Source: Myxococcus dinghuensis (lineage in GTDB: Bacteria; Myxococcota; Myxococcia; Myxococcales; Myxococcaceae). From it: a stretch of DNA of 64,000 bases. The stretch spans positions 124,001 to 188,000 of the forward strand of contig NZ_JAKCFB010000018.1 of the NCBI RefSeq assembly GCF_024198235.1, read 5' to 3'. Positions 17,210-25,164 of this stretch are shown here, in pieces. A program made the position numbers and the translations under genes. The first letter of the stretch is position 1. Each line of letters starts with the position of its first letter. The notes beneath the pieces were generated by a model. That model did not search any database, was not told the origin of the DNA, and saw nothing but the letters and a program-made list of their open reading frames with translations.

Positions 17210-20200
17210 ATGAAGCGTCTGTGGATGGGTACGGCGAGCGCCGTACTCGCCGTGCTGATGTGGTCCCCGCAGGGCTATGCGAAGGCGGGCGTCGATGCCT
17301 TCCTGCAGGCTCCCGCGAATCGCCCCTTGTCGAACGCCGCCGCGACTGCATCCCAGCGGGGGCTGCGTATCAACAGTGTCGAGGGTCGCGTAGGCGTACC
17401 GACCTTCGTCTTCTCCGAGCGCGCGCTGAACGGTGCCGCGGTCGGGAACAAGGCCGTGCGCACCCCGACGCGCGCCACCGCGAACGTGGCGGCCCGTGAG
17501 CACCTGCGTGGCGTGGCGGACATCTACCGCCTGAGCCGCGCCGAGGTTGACGGCGCGGAGCTGCGCAACGTGCACCTGCCCAAGGACAACGCGGGCGCGG
17601 TGATCGCCAGCTACGGCCGGCGCGTCAACGGCATCGAGGTGTTCCGCAACGAGGTCCGGGTGGTGATGGACGCCAACCAGGAACTGGTGGCCATCTCCGG
17701 CTATCTCCAGCCGCGCAACACGGAGGATGAGCGGAACGCCCAGGCGTCCGCGTTCGTCGTCTCCGCGCCGCAGGCGATCTCCAAGGCGTTCCAGGAGCTG
17801 ACGGGCACCGCGCTCGACCCGCGCGCGCTCGCTTCGGCCGGCTCGCAGGGTGACTACGCCAAGTTCGCCGTGGACAGCCGCCTCGCGCCGAGCACGCACG
17901 GCTTCGGCGAGGTCCCGCGCGCGAAGAAGGTCCTCTTCCCGCTGCCCGACGGCCTGGTCCCGGCGTACTACGTCGAGGTCAACGCGGGCCCGGCGAGCAA
18001 CCCCGAGGCCAGCTACGCGGCCTACGTCATCAGCGCGCGCGACGGCTCGCTGCTGTTCAAGCACAACCTGCTCCAGTCCGAGTCCTTCACCTACCGGGTG
18101 TGGGCGGATCCCGTCTCGTTCATCCCGCACGACGGTCCCCAGGGCACGGAGGCCACGCCGCACCCCACCGGCAATCCGGATGGCTACCAGGCGCCGCTGA
18201 ACGTCCCGTCCAACCTGGTGACGCTGCAGAACTTCCCCTTCAGCCGCAACGACCCGTGGCTCCCGGCCACCGCGACGACGACGACGGGCAACAACGTCGA
18301 CGCCTACGCGGACCTGGGCGGTGGTGACGGCTACCAGGAGGGCTACGACCTCCGGGCGCCGTTGACCAACCCGTCGGGGCGCGCGTTCGACTACGCCTTC
18401 GACGTGGCGCAGGCGCCGGACGCGAACAACACGCAGAAGCTGGCCGCGGTCGTCAACCTGTTCTACCTCAACAACTTCCTGCACGACTGGTTCTACGACG
18501 CGGGGTTCGACGAGGCGGCGGGCAACGCCCAGCTGAGCAACTACGGACGCGGCGGCCTCGAGGGTGACGCCATCCGCGCCGAGGCGCAGGACTCCGGCGG
18601 TCGCAACAACGCCAACATGTCCACGCCGGCCGACGGCGGCCGTCCCCGCATGCAGCAGTACATCTTCGACGGCCCGACGGAGTTCACCGTCACCTCGCCG
18701 GCGCCGATCGCGGGTCTGTACAACTACGGCTCGGCGAGCTTCGGCCCCCGGGGCTTCGACGCCCAGGCCGAGTTCGCGGAGCCTCCCTCGGGGTCGACCA
18801 CCGCCCAGACCACCGCGTACCGGATCGGCTGCGCGGACGACCAGGGAACGACCCCCTATGTCGGTATCCGGCCCTTCGAAGGGAAGATTGCGCTCATCGA
18901 GCGCGGCCTCTGCTCCTTCGCGTACAAGGTCTACAACGCCCAGCAGGCGGGCGCGGTGGGCGTCATCATCACCAACACCTCGACCGGCCAGTTCGGCGGC
19001 ATGGCCGCCAGCGGCAACGCGGACATCGACAAGGCCATCACCGTCCCGTCGATGATGGTGACGTACGCGGATGGCAACAAGTTCCGTGACGCACTGAAGA
19101 CGTCTGCCGTCGTCGGCCGCATGTACCGCAACCTGGCCGATGATCGCGACGGCACGCTGGACAACGAGATCATCGCCCACGAGTGGGGGCACTACATCTC
19201 CAACCGCCTCATCGGCAACGCGTCCGGCCTGACCAACGTCCAGGGCCGTTCGATGGGCGAGGGCTGGGGTGACTTCCACGCCCTGTTGCTGTCGGTCCGC
19301 GAGAACGACGCCAACAAGCCGAGCAACGCCAACTGGTCCGGCGTCTACGGCATGGCGGGTTACACCCAGAGCGACGGCCGTGAGAACAACGGCTACTACT
19401 GGGGCATCCGCCGCGTTCCGTACACGACGAACATGGCCAAGAACGGCCTGACCCTCAAGCACATCCAGTTGGGGACGCCGCTGCCTTCCCATCCGGTGGC
19501 TTACGGTGAGGCGGGCCTGGACAACGCGGAGGTCCACAGCGCCGGTGAGGTGTGGGCCACGATGCTGTGGGAGTGCTACGCGAGCCTGCTGAACGCGCAC
19601 CCGTTCCAGGAGGCCCAGGACCGCATGAAGCGCTACCTGGTCGCCGCCTACAAGGCGACGCCCAGCCAGCCCACGTTCCTGGAGGCACGTGACGCCGTCC
19701 TGGCTTCGGCCGCCGCGAGCGACCCCGCGGACTACCAGCGGTTCGTCGCCGCGTTCGCGCGTCGTGGCGCGGGCTTCGGCGCCAAGGTTCCGGACCGCGA
19801 GAGCTTCGACATGGTCGGCGTGGTGGAGAGCTACCAGACCGGCAACACCCTGGAAGTGGTCAGCGTGAAGGTGGATGACACCGTCGCCGGCTGCGACAAG
19901 GACGGCGTGCTCGACGCGGGTGAGACGGGCCGTCTGCTCGTCACCGTCCGCAACGTGGGCGGGGCCGCCATCAGCAGCTTCACCGCCAACGCCGCGTTCA
20001 ACGGCTCGAGCGCTGGCGTGGTGGCGTCGTTCGGCTCCGGCAGCACCCTCTCGTTCCCGGCCCTCGGCCGCGGCGAGGCGGTGACCGCGAGCATCCCGGT
20101 CAGCCTCGAGCAGGCCCCGGCGGCCGCGAACACGCTGGCCTCGCTCGGCGTGGACGTGACGTTCCCCCATCCGCTGGCGGATGGCACGTCGAAGTTCGCG

Positions 20201-22135
20201 TTCCGCGGCGCGGTCAACTACGACGAGGTCGCGGAGTCGTCCGATACGGAGACGGCCTCCACGGCGTTCTCGCCGTGGACCTCCTCGCTCGACTACTACG
20301 AGACGGTGTGGAAGGCGGACAATGGCGTCTGGCATGCGTCCAGCGCCGCGGAGGAGATGGACAAGCGGCTGACCTCGCCGCTGTTCTCCACCGTGACGGG
20401 CCAGGACTTCATCCTGTCCTTCGACCACCGCTTCAGCTTCGAGGCGGACATCGTCAATGGCGCGTGGGTGTACTTCGATGGCGGCATCTTCGAGGTCTCC
20501 GTCGACGAAGGCGCCTGGGTCGATGCCACCGCGCTGACGTGGAAGGCGGAGGGCACGACGCTGGCGAAGACCTCGCTGGTGACGCTGGACGCGGGTACGC
20601 CGTACCTGGGGGGTCGGAAGGCCTTCGGCAAGTCGAGCGCGGGCTTCCCGGCGTTCTCCTCGGTGAGCGTCAACTTCGGCACGGTCTTCGCGGGCCGCAA
20701 GGTGCGCGTGCGCTTCCGCATGGCCTCCGATGGCGGTGTGGGCGCGTACGGCTGGGATGTCGACAACATCAAGGTGACGGGCATCTCCAACTCGAAGCCG
20801 TTCCCCTCTCGCGTGGCGGAGACGTTCACGGGGACGGGCACGGCTCCGGCGTGCAACATGCTGCCGATCGCCGTCGCGGGTGAGGCCCAGACGGTGAACG
20901 AGTTCACGGCGGACGACCGTGGCGTGCTGACCCCGACGGTCATCACGCTGAACGGTGGTGCCAGCGTGGATCCGGACGGCACGGGCCCGCTGACCTACGC
21001 CTGGACGCAGGTCGCCGGTCCGGCGGTGACGCTGAACGGCGCGAACACGGCGAACCCCACGTTCACCGCGAGCGTCCGTGCGGCCACCGTCTTCACCTTC
21101 CGCCTGGTGGTGAACGATGGCGTGTCCTCCAGCTACCCGAAGGACACGCAGGTCCTGGTGAACAACGTGAACCGCGCGCCGGCGGCGCTGGCTCGCGTGC
21201 TGAACGACGGTCCCACGACCGTGGACGAGCGCTCGGGCACCATCACCCTCGACGGCACGGGTTCGACGGATCCGGATGGCGACGCGCTCAACTACGAGTG
21301 GGAGCAGGTGGCCGGTCCCGAGGTGGAGCTGGACGACCCGTTCAGCGCCAAGCCGACGTTCGAGATTCCCGAGGTCACGGAGGACTCTGAGATCGCCTTC
21401 GTGCTCTGGGTGAACGACAACCAGGTCTGGGGCACGGAGTCGCTCCTGGTCATCACGGTGAAGAACGTGGACCAGGCCCCGACGGCCTCTGCGGGTGAGG
21501 ACCAGCGGGTCGCGCCGGGCGCCACGGTGACCCTGGCGGGCACGGCGTCCGACGCGGACGGCGATGCCATCACCTACGCCTGGACGCAGGTCTCCGGCAC
21601 GCCGGTGACGCTGACGGGCGCTGACACGGCCACGCCGACGTTCACCGCTCCGACGGTGACCACGTCCACGACGCTGGTCTTCAGCCTGGTGGCCACGGCC
21701 AATGGCGTGTCCACCGAGCCGAGCACCGTGACGATCACGGTGGCCCGCGAGAACCACAAGCCTGTCGTCCACGTCGACGGGGCCTACACGGTTCACGAGG
21801 GTGCGAACGTGAAGCTGAAGGCCACGGCCGTCGACGATGACGGCGACGAGCTCACGTACAAGTGGGTGCAGGTGGCCGGTCAGGTGGTCTCGCTCTCGGG
21901 CGCGAACACGGCCGAGCTGACCTTCGTCGCTCCTGAGGTCGAGGCCGAGTCGACGCTGCTGTTCCGCCTCAAGGTGAGCGACGGCATCGACTCCGCGGAT
22001 ACGGTCGACGTGTCGGTCACGGTCCGGAACCTGCCGGATCAGGGCTGCAGCGCGGCCGGTAGCGGCGCCTCGGGCGCGGTCATCCCGGCGCTCATGATGC
22101 TGAGCCTGGTGCTGCGCCGTCGTCGTCGCAACTAG
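17210..22135 (+). CDS. Secreted M36 (fungalysin-type) metalloprotease with PA, PKD-like and MYXO-CTERM domains
   Basis: 1641 residues. It has a signal peptide (cut near GYAKA), an FTP-like propeptide, and an M36 catalytic domain with zinc site HEWGH at 657-661 and the downstream ligand Glu in GEGWGD near 684. A PA domain is inserted before it (GIRPFEGKIALIERGLCSFAYK, about 555-630). Adhesion/Ig-like regions follow, then about four PKD-like repeats (about 1225-1610), each with DPDGD..YxWxQVAG. The tail is GCSAAGSG, a hydrophobic helix, then RRRRRN: a MYXO-CTERM sorting signal. AAGGGG precedes ATG 17210. It is probably attached to the outer surface after processing, serving proteolysis of prey or matrix. 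Confidence 0.94.
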   Translation: MKRLWMGTASAVLAVLMWSPQGYAKAGVDAFLQAPANRPLSNAAATASQRGLRINSVEGRVGVPTFVFSERALNGAAVGNKAVRTPTRATANVAAREHLRGVADIYRLSRAEVDGAELRNVHLPKDNAGAVIASYGRRVNGIEVFRNEVRVVMDANQELVAISGYLQPRNTEDERNAQASAFVVSAPQAISKAFQELTGTALDPRALASAGSQGDYAKFAVDSRLAPSTHGFGEVPRAKKVLFPLPDGLVPAYYVEVNAGPASNPEASYAAYVISARDGSLLFKHNLLQSESFTYRVWADPVSFIPHDGPQGTEATPHPTGNPDGYQAPLNVPSNLVTLQNFPFSRNDPWLPATATTTTGNNVDAYADLGGGDGYQEGYDLRAPLTNPSGRAFDYAFDVAQAPDANNTQKLAAVVNLFYLNNFLHDWFYDAGFDEAAGNAQLSNYGRGGLEGDAIRAEAQDSGGRNNANMSTPADGGRPRMQQYIFDGPTEFTVTSPAPIAGLYNYGSASFGPRGFDAQAEFAEPPSGSTTAQTTAYRIGCADDQGTTPYVGIRPFEGKIALIERGLCSFAYKVYNAQQAGAVGVIITNTSTGQFGGMAASGNADIDKAITVPSMMVTYADGNKFRDALKTSAVVGRMYRNLADDRDGTLDNEIIAHEWGHYISNRLIGNASGLTNVQGRSMGEGWGDFHALLLSVRENDANKPSNANWSGVYGMAGYTQSDGRENNGYYWGIRRVPYTTNMAKNGLTLKHIQLGTPLPSHPVAYGEAGLDNAEVHSAGEVWATMLWECYASLLNAHPFQEAQDRMKRYLVAAYKATPSQPTFLEARDAVLASAAASDPADYQRFVAAFARRGAGFGAKVPDRESFDMVGVVESYQTGNTLEVVSVKVDDTVAGCDKDGVLDAGETGRLLVTVRNVGGAAISSFTANAAFNGSSAGVVASFGSGSTLSFPALGRGEAVTASIPVSLEQAPAAANTLASLGVDVTFPHPLADGTSKFAFRGAVNYDEVAESSDTETASTAFSPWTSSLDYYETVWKADNGVWHASSAAEEMDKRLTSPLFSTVTGQDFILSFDHRFSFEADIVNGAWVYFDGGIFEVSVDEGAWVDATALTWKAEGTTLAKTSLVTLDAGTPYLGGRKAFGKSSAGFPAFSSVSVNFGTVFAGRKVRVRFRMASDGGVGAYGWDVDNIKVTGISNSKPFPSRVAETFTGTGTAPACNMLPIAVAGEAQTVNEFTADDRGVLTPTVITLNGGASVDPDGTGPLTYAWTQVAGPAVTLNGANTANPTFTASVRAATVFTFRLVVNDGVSSSYPKDTQVLVNNVNRAPAALARVLNDGPTTVDERSGTITLDGTGSTDPDGDALNYEWEQVAGPEVELDDPFSAKPTFEIPEVTEDSEIAFVLWVNDNQVWGTESLLVITVKNVDQAPTASAGEDQRVAPGATVTLAGTASDADGDAITYAWTQVSGTPVTLTGADTATPTFTAPTVTTSTTLVFSLVATANGVSTEPSTVTITVARENHKPVVHVDGAYTVHEGANVKLKATAVDDDGDELTYKWVQVAGQVVSLSGANTAELTFVAPEVEAESTLLFRLKVSDGIDSADTVDVSVTVRNLPDQGCSAAGSGASGAVIPALMMLSLVLRRRRRN

Positions 22136-22141
22136 TTCGAA

Positions 22142-22164
22142 GGTGACCTCGCGATGAGGTCACC
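22142..22164 (+). terminator. Perfect 9-bp hairpin after the M36 gene
   Basis: GGTGACCTC (22142-22150) and GAGGTCACC (22156-22164) around a 5-base loop, 6 bp after the stop codon. No T-run follows; it may protect the 3' end or act with the next hairpin. Confidence 0.55.
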
Positions 22165-22177
22165 GGGTTGAACAGGA

Positions 22178-22216
22178 GGGCGGTCCCGGGAGGTCTCCGG
22201 GGCCGCCCTTTGTTGT
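22178..22216 (+). terminator. Intrinsic terminator of the M36 gene
   Basis: GGGCGGTCCC (22178-22187) pairs with GGGGCCGCCC (22199-22208), with one G-U pair, followed by TTTGTTGTT. Good rho-independent form. Confidence 0.75.
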
Positions 22217-22271
22217 TGCGGGCACCGCGCGATGGGGCGCGGTGTCTCATTCATGGATGGGACGGTGCGGG

Positions 22272-22607
22272 ATGTCGATGCGGATGGCGCGAGGTCTGTG
22301 TGGGGTGCTCTGGCTCGGGTTGCTGCTGGCCTGTCGCGGCACCACGGAGGAGGCGCGGCGGGATGCGGCGCAGACGTCCGCGGAGCAGTCGACGGAGGCT
22401 GACGTCGAGGCTTCCACGTCGGAGACGAGGCCAGCGGGCTCCTCGGAGTCCCGCGCGGGACGGCCGGTGGGGCGCGGGGACGAGGGTGAGGCCGCGCAGT
22501 GCCCGGCGGGACAGTACAGCTGCTGTGACGGGAGCTGCTCGGAGCACAAGGGGTGCCCGGGCATTGCGTGTGACCCACGCCCGGCACGGCCTTCATTCAA
22601 AGAGTGA
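22272..22607 (+). CDS. Small Cys-rich lipoprotein
   Basis: 111 residues starting at ATG 22272 (in-frame ATGs at 22278 and 22284 are alternatives). The signal peptide ends LGLLLAC, so Cys21 is the likely lipidated residue. The middle is Ser/Thr/Glu-rich and probably disordered. The last 30 residues hold seven cysteines (CPAGQYSCCDGSCSEHKGCP), suggesting a small disulfide-stabilised knob. I do not recognise the family. It stands alone, behind the M36 terminator. Confidence 0.6.
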   Translation: MSMRMARGLCGVLWLGLLLACRGTTEEARRDAAQTSAEQSTEADVEASTSETRPAGSSESRAGRPVGRGDEGEAAQCPAGQYSCCDGSCSEHKGCPGIACDPRPARPSFKE

Positions 22608-22671
22608 TACAGAGGCGGTGCGCGATGGCGTAGGAGGGTGGCCCGTGGGTTGAATCACTGTCTGCCTGTCC

Positions 22672-22983
22672 TCAAGCGCAAGAGGATGGCCGACCTGTCG
22701 GGCTCTCGGGTTGTGGCATGACAGAGGGGGAGCCGGCGGGGTTGCAAGTGCCCCAACACCACCCACAACTCACCAGGCCTCCTCCAGCCATGCGTTTACC
22801 ACTCAGGCAATCACGAGTCGTTCTGGAGGCCCAAGAGCGACTCTCGACAGTGGTGCCCTGTAGATCAACCGTCACAAGCCAGCCTGGGTTGTCGATGGTT
22901 GTGATCGAAATTCCCCGAGTGTGTTCCCAGTTGCCGTTGCATTGATTCCTGAACCACGTCGCGAGCCATGTGGTTTGATTCAT
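22672..22983 (-). pseudogene. Imm53-like immunity protein, C-terminal half frameshifted
   Basis: The first 45 residues (WLATWFRNQCNGNWEHTRG, then ISITTIDNPGWLVTVDL) match the signature of the Imm53 immunity family found beside polymorphic toxins: W..W...QC.G.WEH..G..I.T.DNPGW.V..DL. After TVESRSW the frame loses family character. Pieces of the expected continuation (LGLQNDS, then VNAWLEEA, then PGELWVVLGHL) appear in the other two frames between about 22820 and 22740. The gene therefore seems broken by several small indels, or the sequence has errors. Its codons are clearly less GC-rich at third positions than the surroundings, which suggests acquired DNA. No toxin gene is visible next to it. 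Confidence 0.55.
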
Positions 22984-23036
22984 GGGCTCGGTAGTGTGTC
23001 ACTGCTTTTCTTGGTGGTTGCGATTGCAGCGGTTGT

Positions 23037-23435
23037 TCATGGGTGCTCGCTTGTCCATGTCGCGCGAAGGGTGGCGATCATCTTCAAGACATCCACATCA
23101 CCGGCGGTTCGAGCCAAGGATTCGGCGCTCGTCAGGCACGATTGCGCCATCGCTGATTCACCCAATCGCCAGCGGACTTCTCCCAGCGCGAGCAGCGGGA
23201 GCGGGTCGTGAACCGCGGTGGCAGCAGCTTCTTCGTAGTAGCGAGCCGCCTCCTCGAATCTCCCGAGCCCCTCACAGTGGAGTCCCGCTGTCCTGGCCAG
23301 GATCGACGCATTGAGGGGCCGCTCTGGAGCCGCTCGGGTCCGAGCGAGCGCTGATTCCAGGCACGCGACGGCTTGAGCAGGGTTTCCTGCCCGGGCGAGT
23401 TCGGACGCGATACGGAGGGGATTCTCGTCGCTCAC
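23037..23435 (-). CDS. Small TPR-repeat protein
   Basis: 132 residues from GTG 23435, with GGAG about 7 bp upstream. It is composed of about three tetratricopeptide-like repeats (NPAQAVACLESALAR, GRFEEAARYYEEAA, GESAMAQSCLTSAESLAR). No signal peptide is present, so it is likely cytoplasmic. It lies in the same low-GC, minus-strand patch as the Imm53-like gene and the broken lipoprotein, in the order lipoprotein, TPR, immunity gene. Small TPR proteins are common next to toxin-immunity genes in myxobacteria, but a shared function here is inference. Confidence 0.6.
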   Translation of the reverse strand: MSDENPLRIASELARAGNPAQAVACLESALARTRAAPERPLNASILARTAGLHCEGLGRFEEAARYYEEAAATAVHDPLPLLALGEVRWRLGESAMAQSCLTSAESLARTAGDVDVLKMIATLRATWTSEHP

Positions 23436-23551
23436 GATGACACTCCGCGCTCCTCGAAAACGACCGCTGACTCAAAGGTTGGCCGAGGCCGAGACGTCTG
23501 CTCATCGCGTCTCTGCTTCTCCTTCACCCCGTTCCCAGCTCAGTACGTCCC

Positions 23552-23796
23552 TCAGTTCGCGTACGTGGCTGCCACGAGGTCGTCGATGCGCCCCTTCGCG
23601 TCTCGGAGCTTCTGGAGGTCCGGGGGGACTCGCGCCCGGACAAGGGGGCCCGTTGGAGTGCCGCCACGGCTTCCTCGTATCGACACTGGCTCGCGAGCGA
23701 CTCCGCTACTTCCATGGCCCGTTCGGTCAACGCCCGGTCGCTCCAGCACCCCGAGAGCAAGACCAGAAGACTGCATATCCTCACAGGCCGTCGCAT
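23552..23796 (-). pseudogene. Frameshifted small lipoprotein
   Basis: ATG 23796 has GGAGG upstream and opens a signal peptide with lipobox LLSGC, followed by a helical, TPR-like segment (AMEVAESLASQCRYEEAVAALQRAP). At a run of five G on the plus strand (23644-23648) the coding frame changes: the natural ending VPPDLQKLRDAKGRIDDLVAATYAN then stop lies in the neighbouring frame. One extra C in the coding strand at this run restores a single open frame of about 80 residues. It is either a decayed gene or a homopolymer sequencing error. Confidence 0.55.
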
Positions 23797-23833
23797 CGGT
23801 TCACGCCTCCAGACGAAGGGCTCACCGAAGCAT

Positions 23834-23860
23834 GCCAGCCCCGAGACTCACGGGGCTGGC
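23834..23860. terminator. Perfect 10-bp hairpin downstream of the Spy-like gene
   Basis: GCCAGCCCCG (23834-23843) and CGGGGCTGGC (23851-23860), 7-base loop, between the Spy-like gene and the broken lipoprotein gene. No T-run on either strand; it is probably a transcription-end or processing hairpin for the minus strand. Confidence 0.5.
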
Positions 23861-23968
23861 AATCTCCTCCCGAGACGTCGTTCCACGCGAATGCCCTGGT
23901 CGCCCCGCGTGGTCCAGCACTTCCAGGGGCTCAGCGTACCGGCGTCTTCACCACGGCCCTGGGCGCCA

Positions 23969-24733
23969 TCACGGCCCGCCCGGTCCGCCCTCGCGAGGCC
24001 CACGGGGCCGACCCCCACCACCCCCCCGCATCTCTTCGCGGCGCATCTCGTCGTACTTGGCCTGCTGACTCTCATCGAGGACGGACTTGATCGCCTGGTC
24101 CGTCTCCTGGCGCTGCGTGCGCAGCGTCTGCCGCATCTCACGCGGATCCTTCGACCCCGTGCGCATCTGCTCGAACAGGGTGTTGCGAGACGTCTCCTCC
24201 GCCTCCAGCCGGCGCGTCAGCTCGGCCTCCTGGGAGTAGCTGAGCTTCGCCTCGCTCACGAACTTCTTCACGCGCTCGGCGCGCTGGGCCTGGGCGCGGG
24301 CCTGCCCCTGCATCCACTCCTCCTGCCGCGCCTGGAACTGCTCGGAGCGCATCTCGTCCTGCACCGAGCGCATCGCGTCCTTCAGCGCCTCCCGGCCACC
24401 CGCCGAGCCGAGCGTCTCGCCCACCACCAGCCCGCGCACCTCCTCGCGCAGCTGCTGCACCTCGGCGGCCAGCGCCGGCGGCGCGCCACCCGAGTCACCC
24501 CCCCCGCCACCCGGCCGCTTCTCCAACTCCATCAGCCGGCGGGACAGGCTCAGCGTCGTGTCCTCGAGCGCCTGGATCCGGCGCTCGACGCCCTCCAGGC
24601 TGGCTGGGGCCGCGGCCACGGGCTCGGGACGCTCGGTGGGGGAGGGGGCCTCCGCGCGACCGGGGCCCCAGAAGGAGACCGCGAGCGCGGCCGAGGCGAG
24701 GACGAAGGCTGCGGGGCCGAGGAGCTTGTTCAT
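23969..24733 (-). CDS. Spy/CpxP-like periplasmic helical protein
   Basis: 254 residues. An N-terminal signal or anchor (LLGPAAFVLASAALAVSFWG) is followed by a heptad-rich coiled coil (about 45-75, LEGVERRIQALEDTTLSLSRRLMELE), a Gly-rich linker, and a long helical region ending in IKSVLDESQQAKYDEMRREEMRGG. That last segment resembles the repeated LxxxQ helices of Spy/CpxP/ZraP-type periplasmic chaperones (LTPEQQAKY). It ends in a Gly/Arg/Pro tail. GGAG lies 6 bp upstream of ATG 24733. A role in envelope stress or metal binding is inferred from the resemblance only. Confidence 0.65.
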   Translation of the reverse strand: MNKLLGPAAFVLASAALAVSFWGPGRAEAPSPTERPEPVAAAPASLEGVERRIQALEDTTLSLSRRLMELEKRPGGGGGDSGGAPPALAAEVQQLREEVRGLVVGETLGSAGGREALKDAMRSVQDEMRSEQFQARQEEWMQGQARAQAQRAERVKKFVSEAKLSYSQEAELTRRLEAEETSRNTLFEQMRTGSKDPREMRQTLRTQRQETDQAIKSVLDESQQAKYDEMRREEMRGGGGGRPRGPREGGPGGP

Positions 24734-24856
24734 GGCATCTCCGACGGGAGCTGGGACGCCGTATTCCATACCCCGTCAGGCCCCTCGGCCTCCACCGCGC
24801 CGTGAGGGGGCGGGGGCGCACTCACCGTGCCTGCCCCCTCCCTCCCGGCGGGAACC

Positions 24857-25060
24857 TCAGTGCTGCTCCGCGGGCGGCGTCGGCTCGTCCATGTCGATGG
24901 GACCCTGCCCGGGGCCCAGCGGCAGGGCGCACTCGTCGCACATCCAGAAGCGGACGATCATCCCGTTGTCGCCGGTGGAGACGTAGATGGAGCCCACCAC
25001 GTCGCCTCCCTCGGGCTTCTTGCAGGAAATGCAGGTCTGCGGCTGCTTGCTGTCGCTCAT
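24857..25060 (-). CDS. Small protein with a likely zinc-ribbon
   Basis: 67 residues from ATG 25060. Cysteines occur as CISC near residues 10-13 and CDEC near 41-44, the two knuckles of a zinc ribbon, separated by a short beta-rich stretch (GSIYVSTGDNGMIVRFWM). An acidic, Pro-rich tail follows. I know no function for this family. It lies between the terminator of the transglycosylase gene and the Spy-like gene, all on the minus strand. Confidence 0.6.
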   Translation of the reverse strand: MSDSKQPQTCISCKKPEGGDVVGSIYVSTGDNGMIVRFWMCDECALPLGPGQGPIDMDEPTPPAEQH

Positions 25061-25087
25061 CCGGTGCCTCGGGGGTGTGGAAGCAAA

Positions 25088-25116
25088 CGGACCGACACCC
25101 TGGGGATGTCGGTCCG
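25088..25116 (-). terminator. Intrinsic terminator of the transglycosylase/C39 gene
   Basis: CGGACCGACA (25088-25097) and TGTCGGTCCG (25107-25116) form a perfect 10-bp stem with a 9-base loop. Read on the minus strand it is followed by TTTGCTT. It lies about 50 bp after the stop codon of the gene at 25165. Confidence 0.75.
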
Positions 25117-25164
25117 CAAGAGACTAACTCGGTCCAACCTGCTCACGACCAGGGGCCATCCCCA

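Noticed and set aside
17108..21796. 1562-codon antisense open frame across the M36 gene
   Set aside because: Shadow of a high-GC gene: Arg/His/Gly-rich composition, no domains, no start site context. The sense gene has clear domains.
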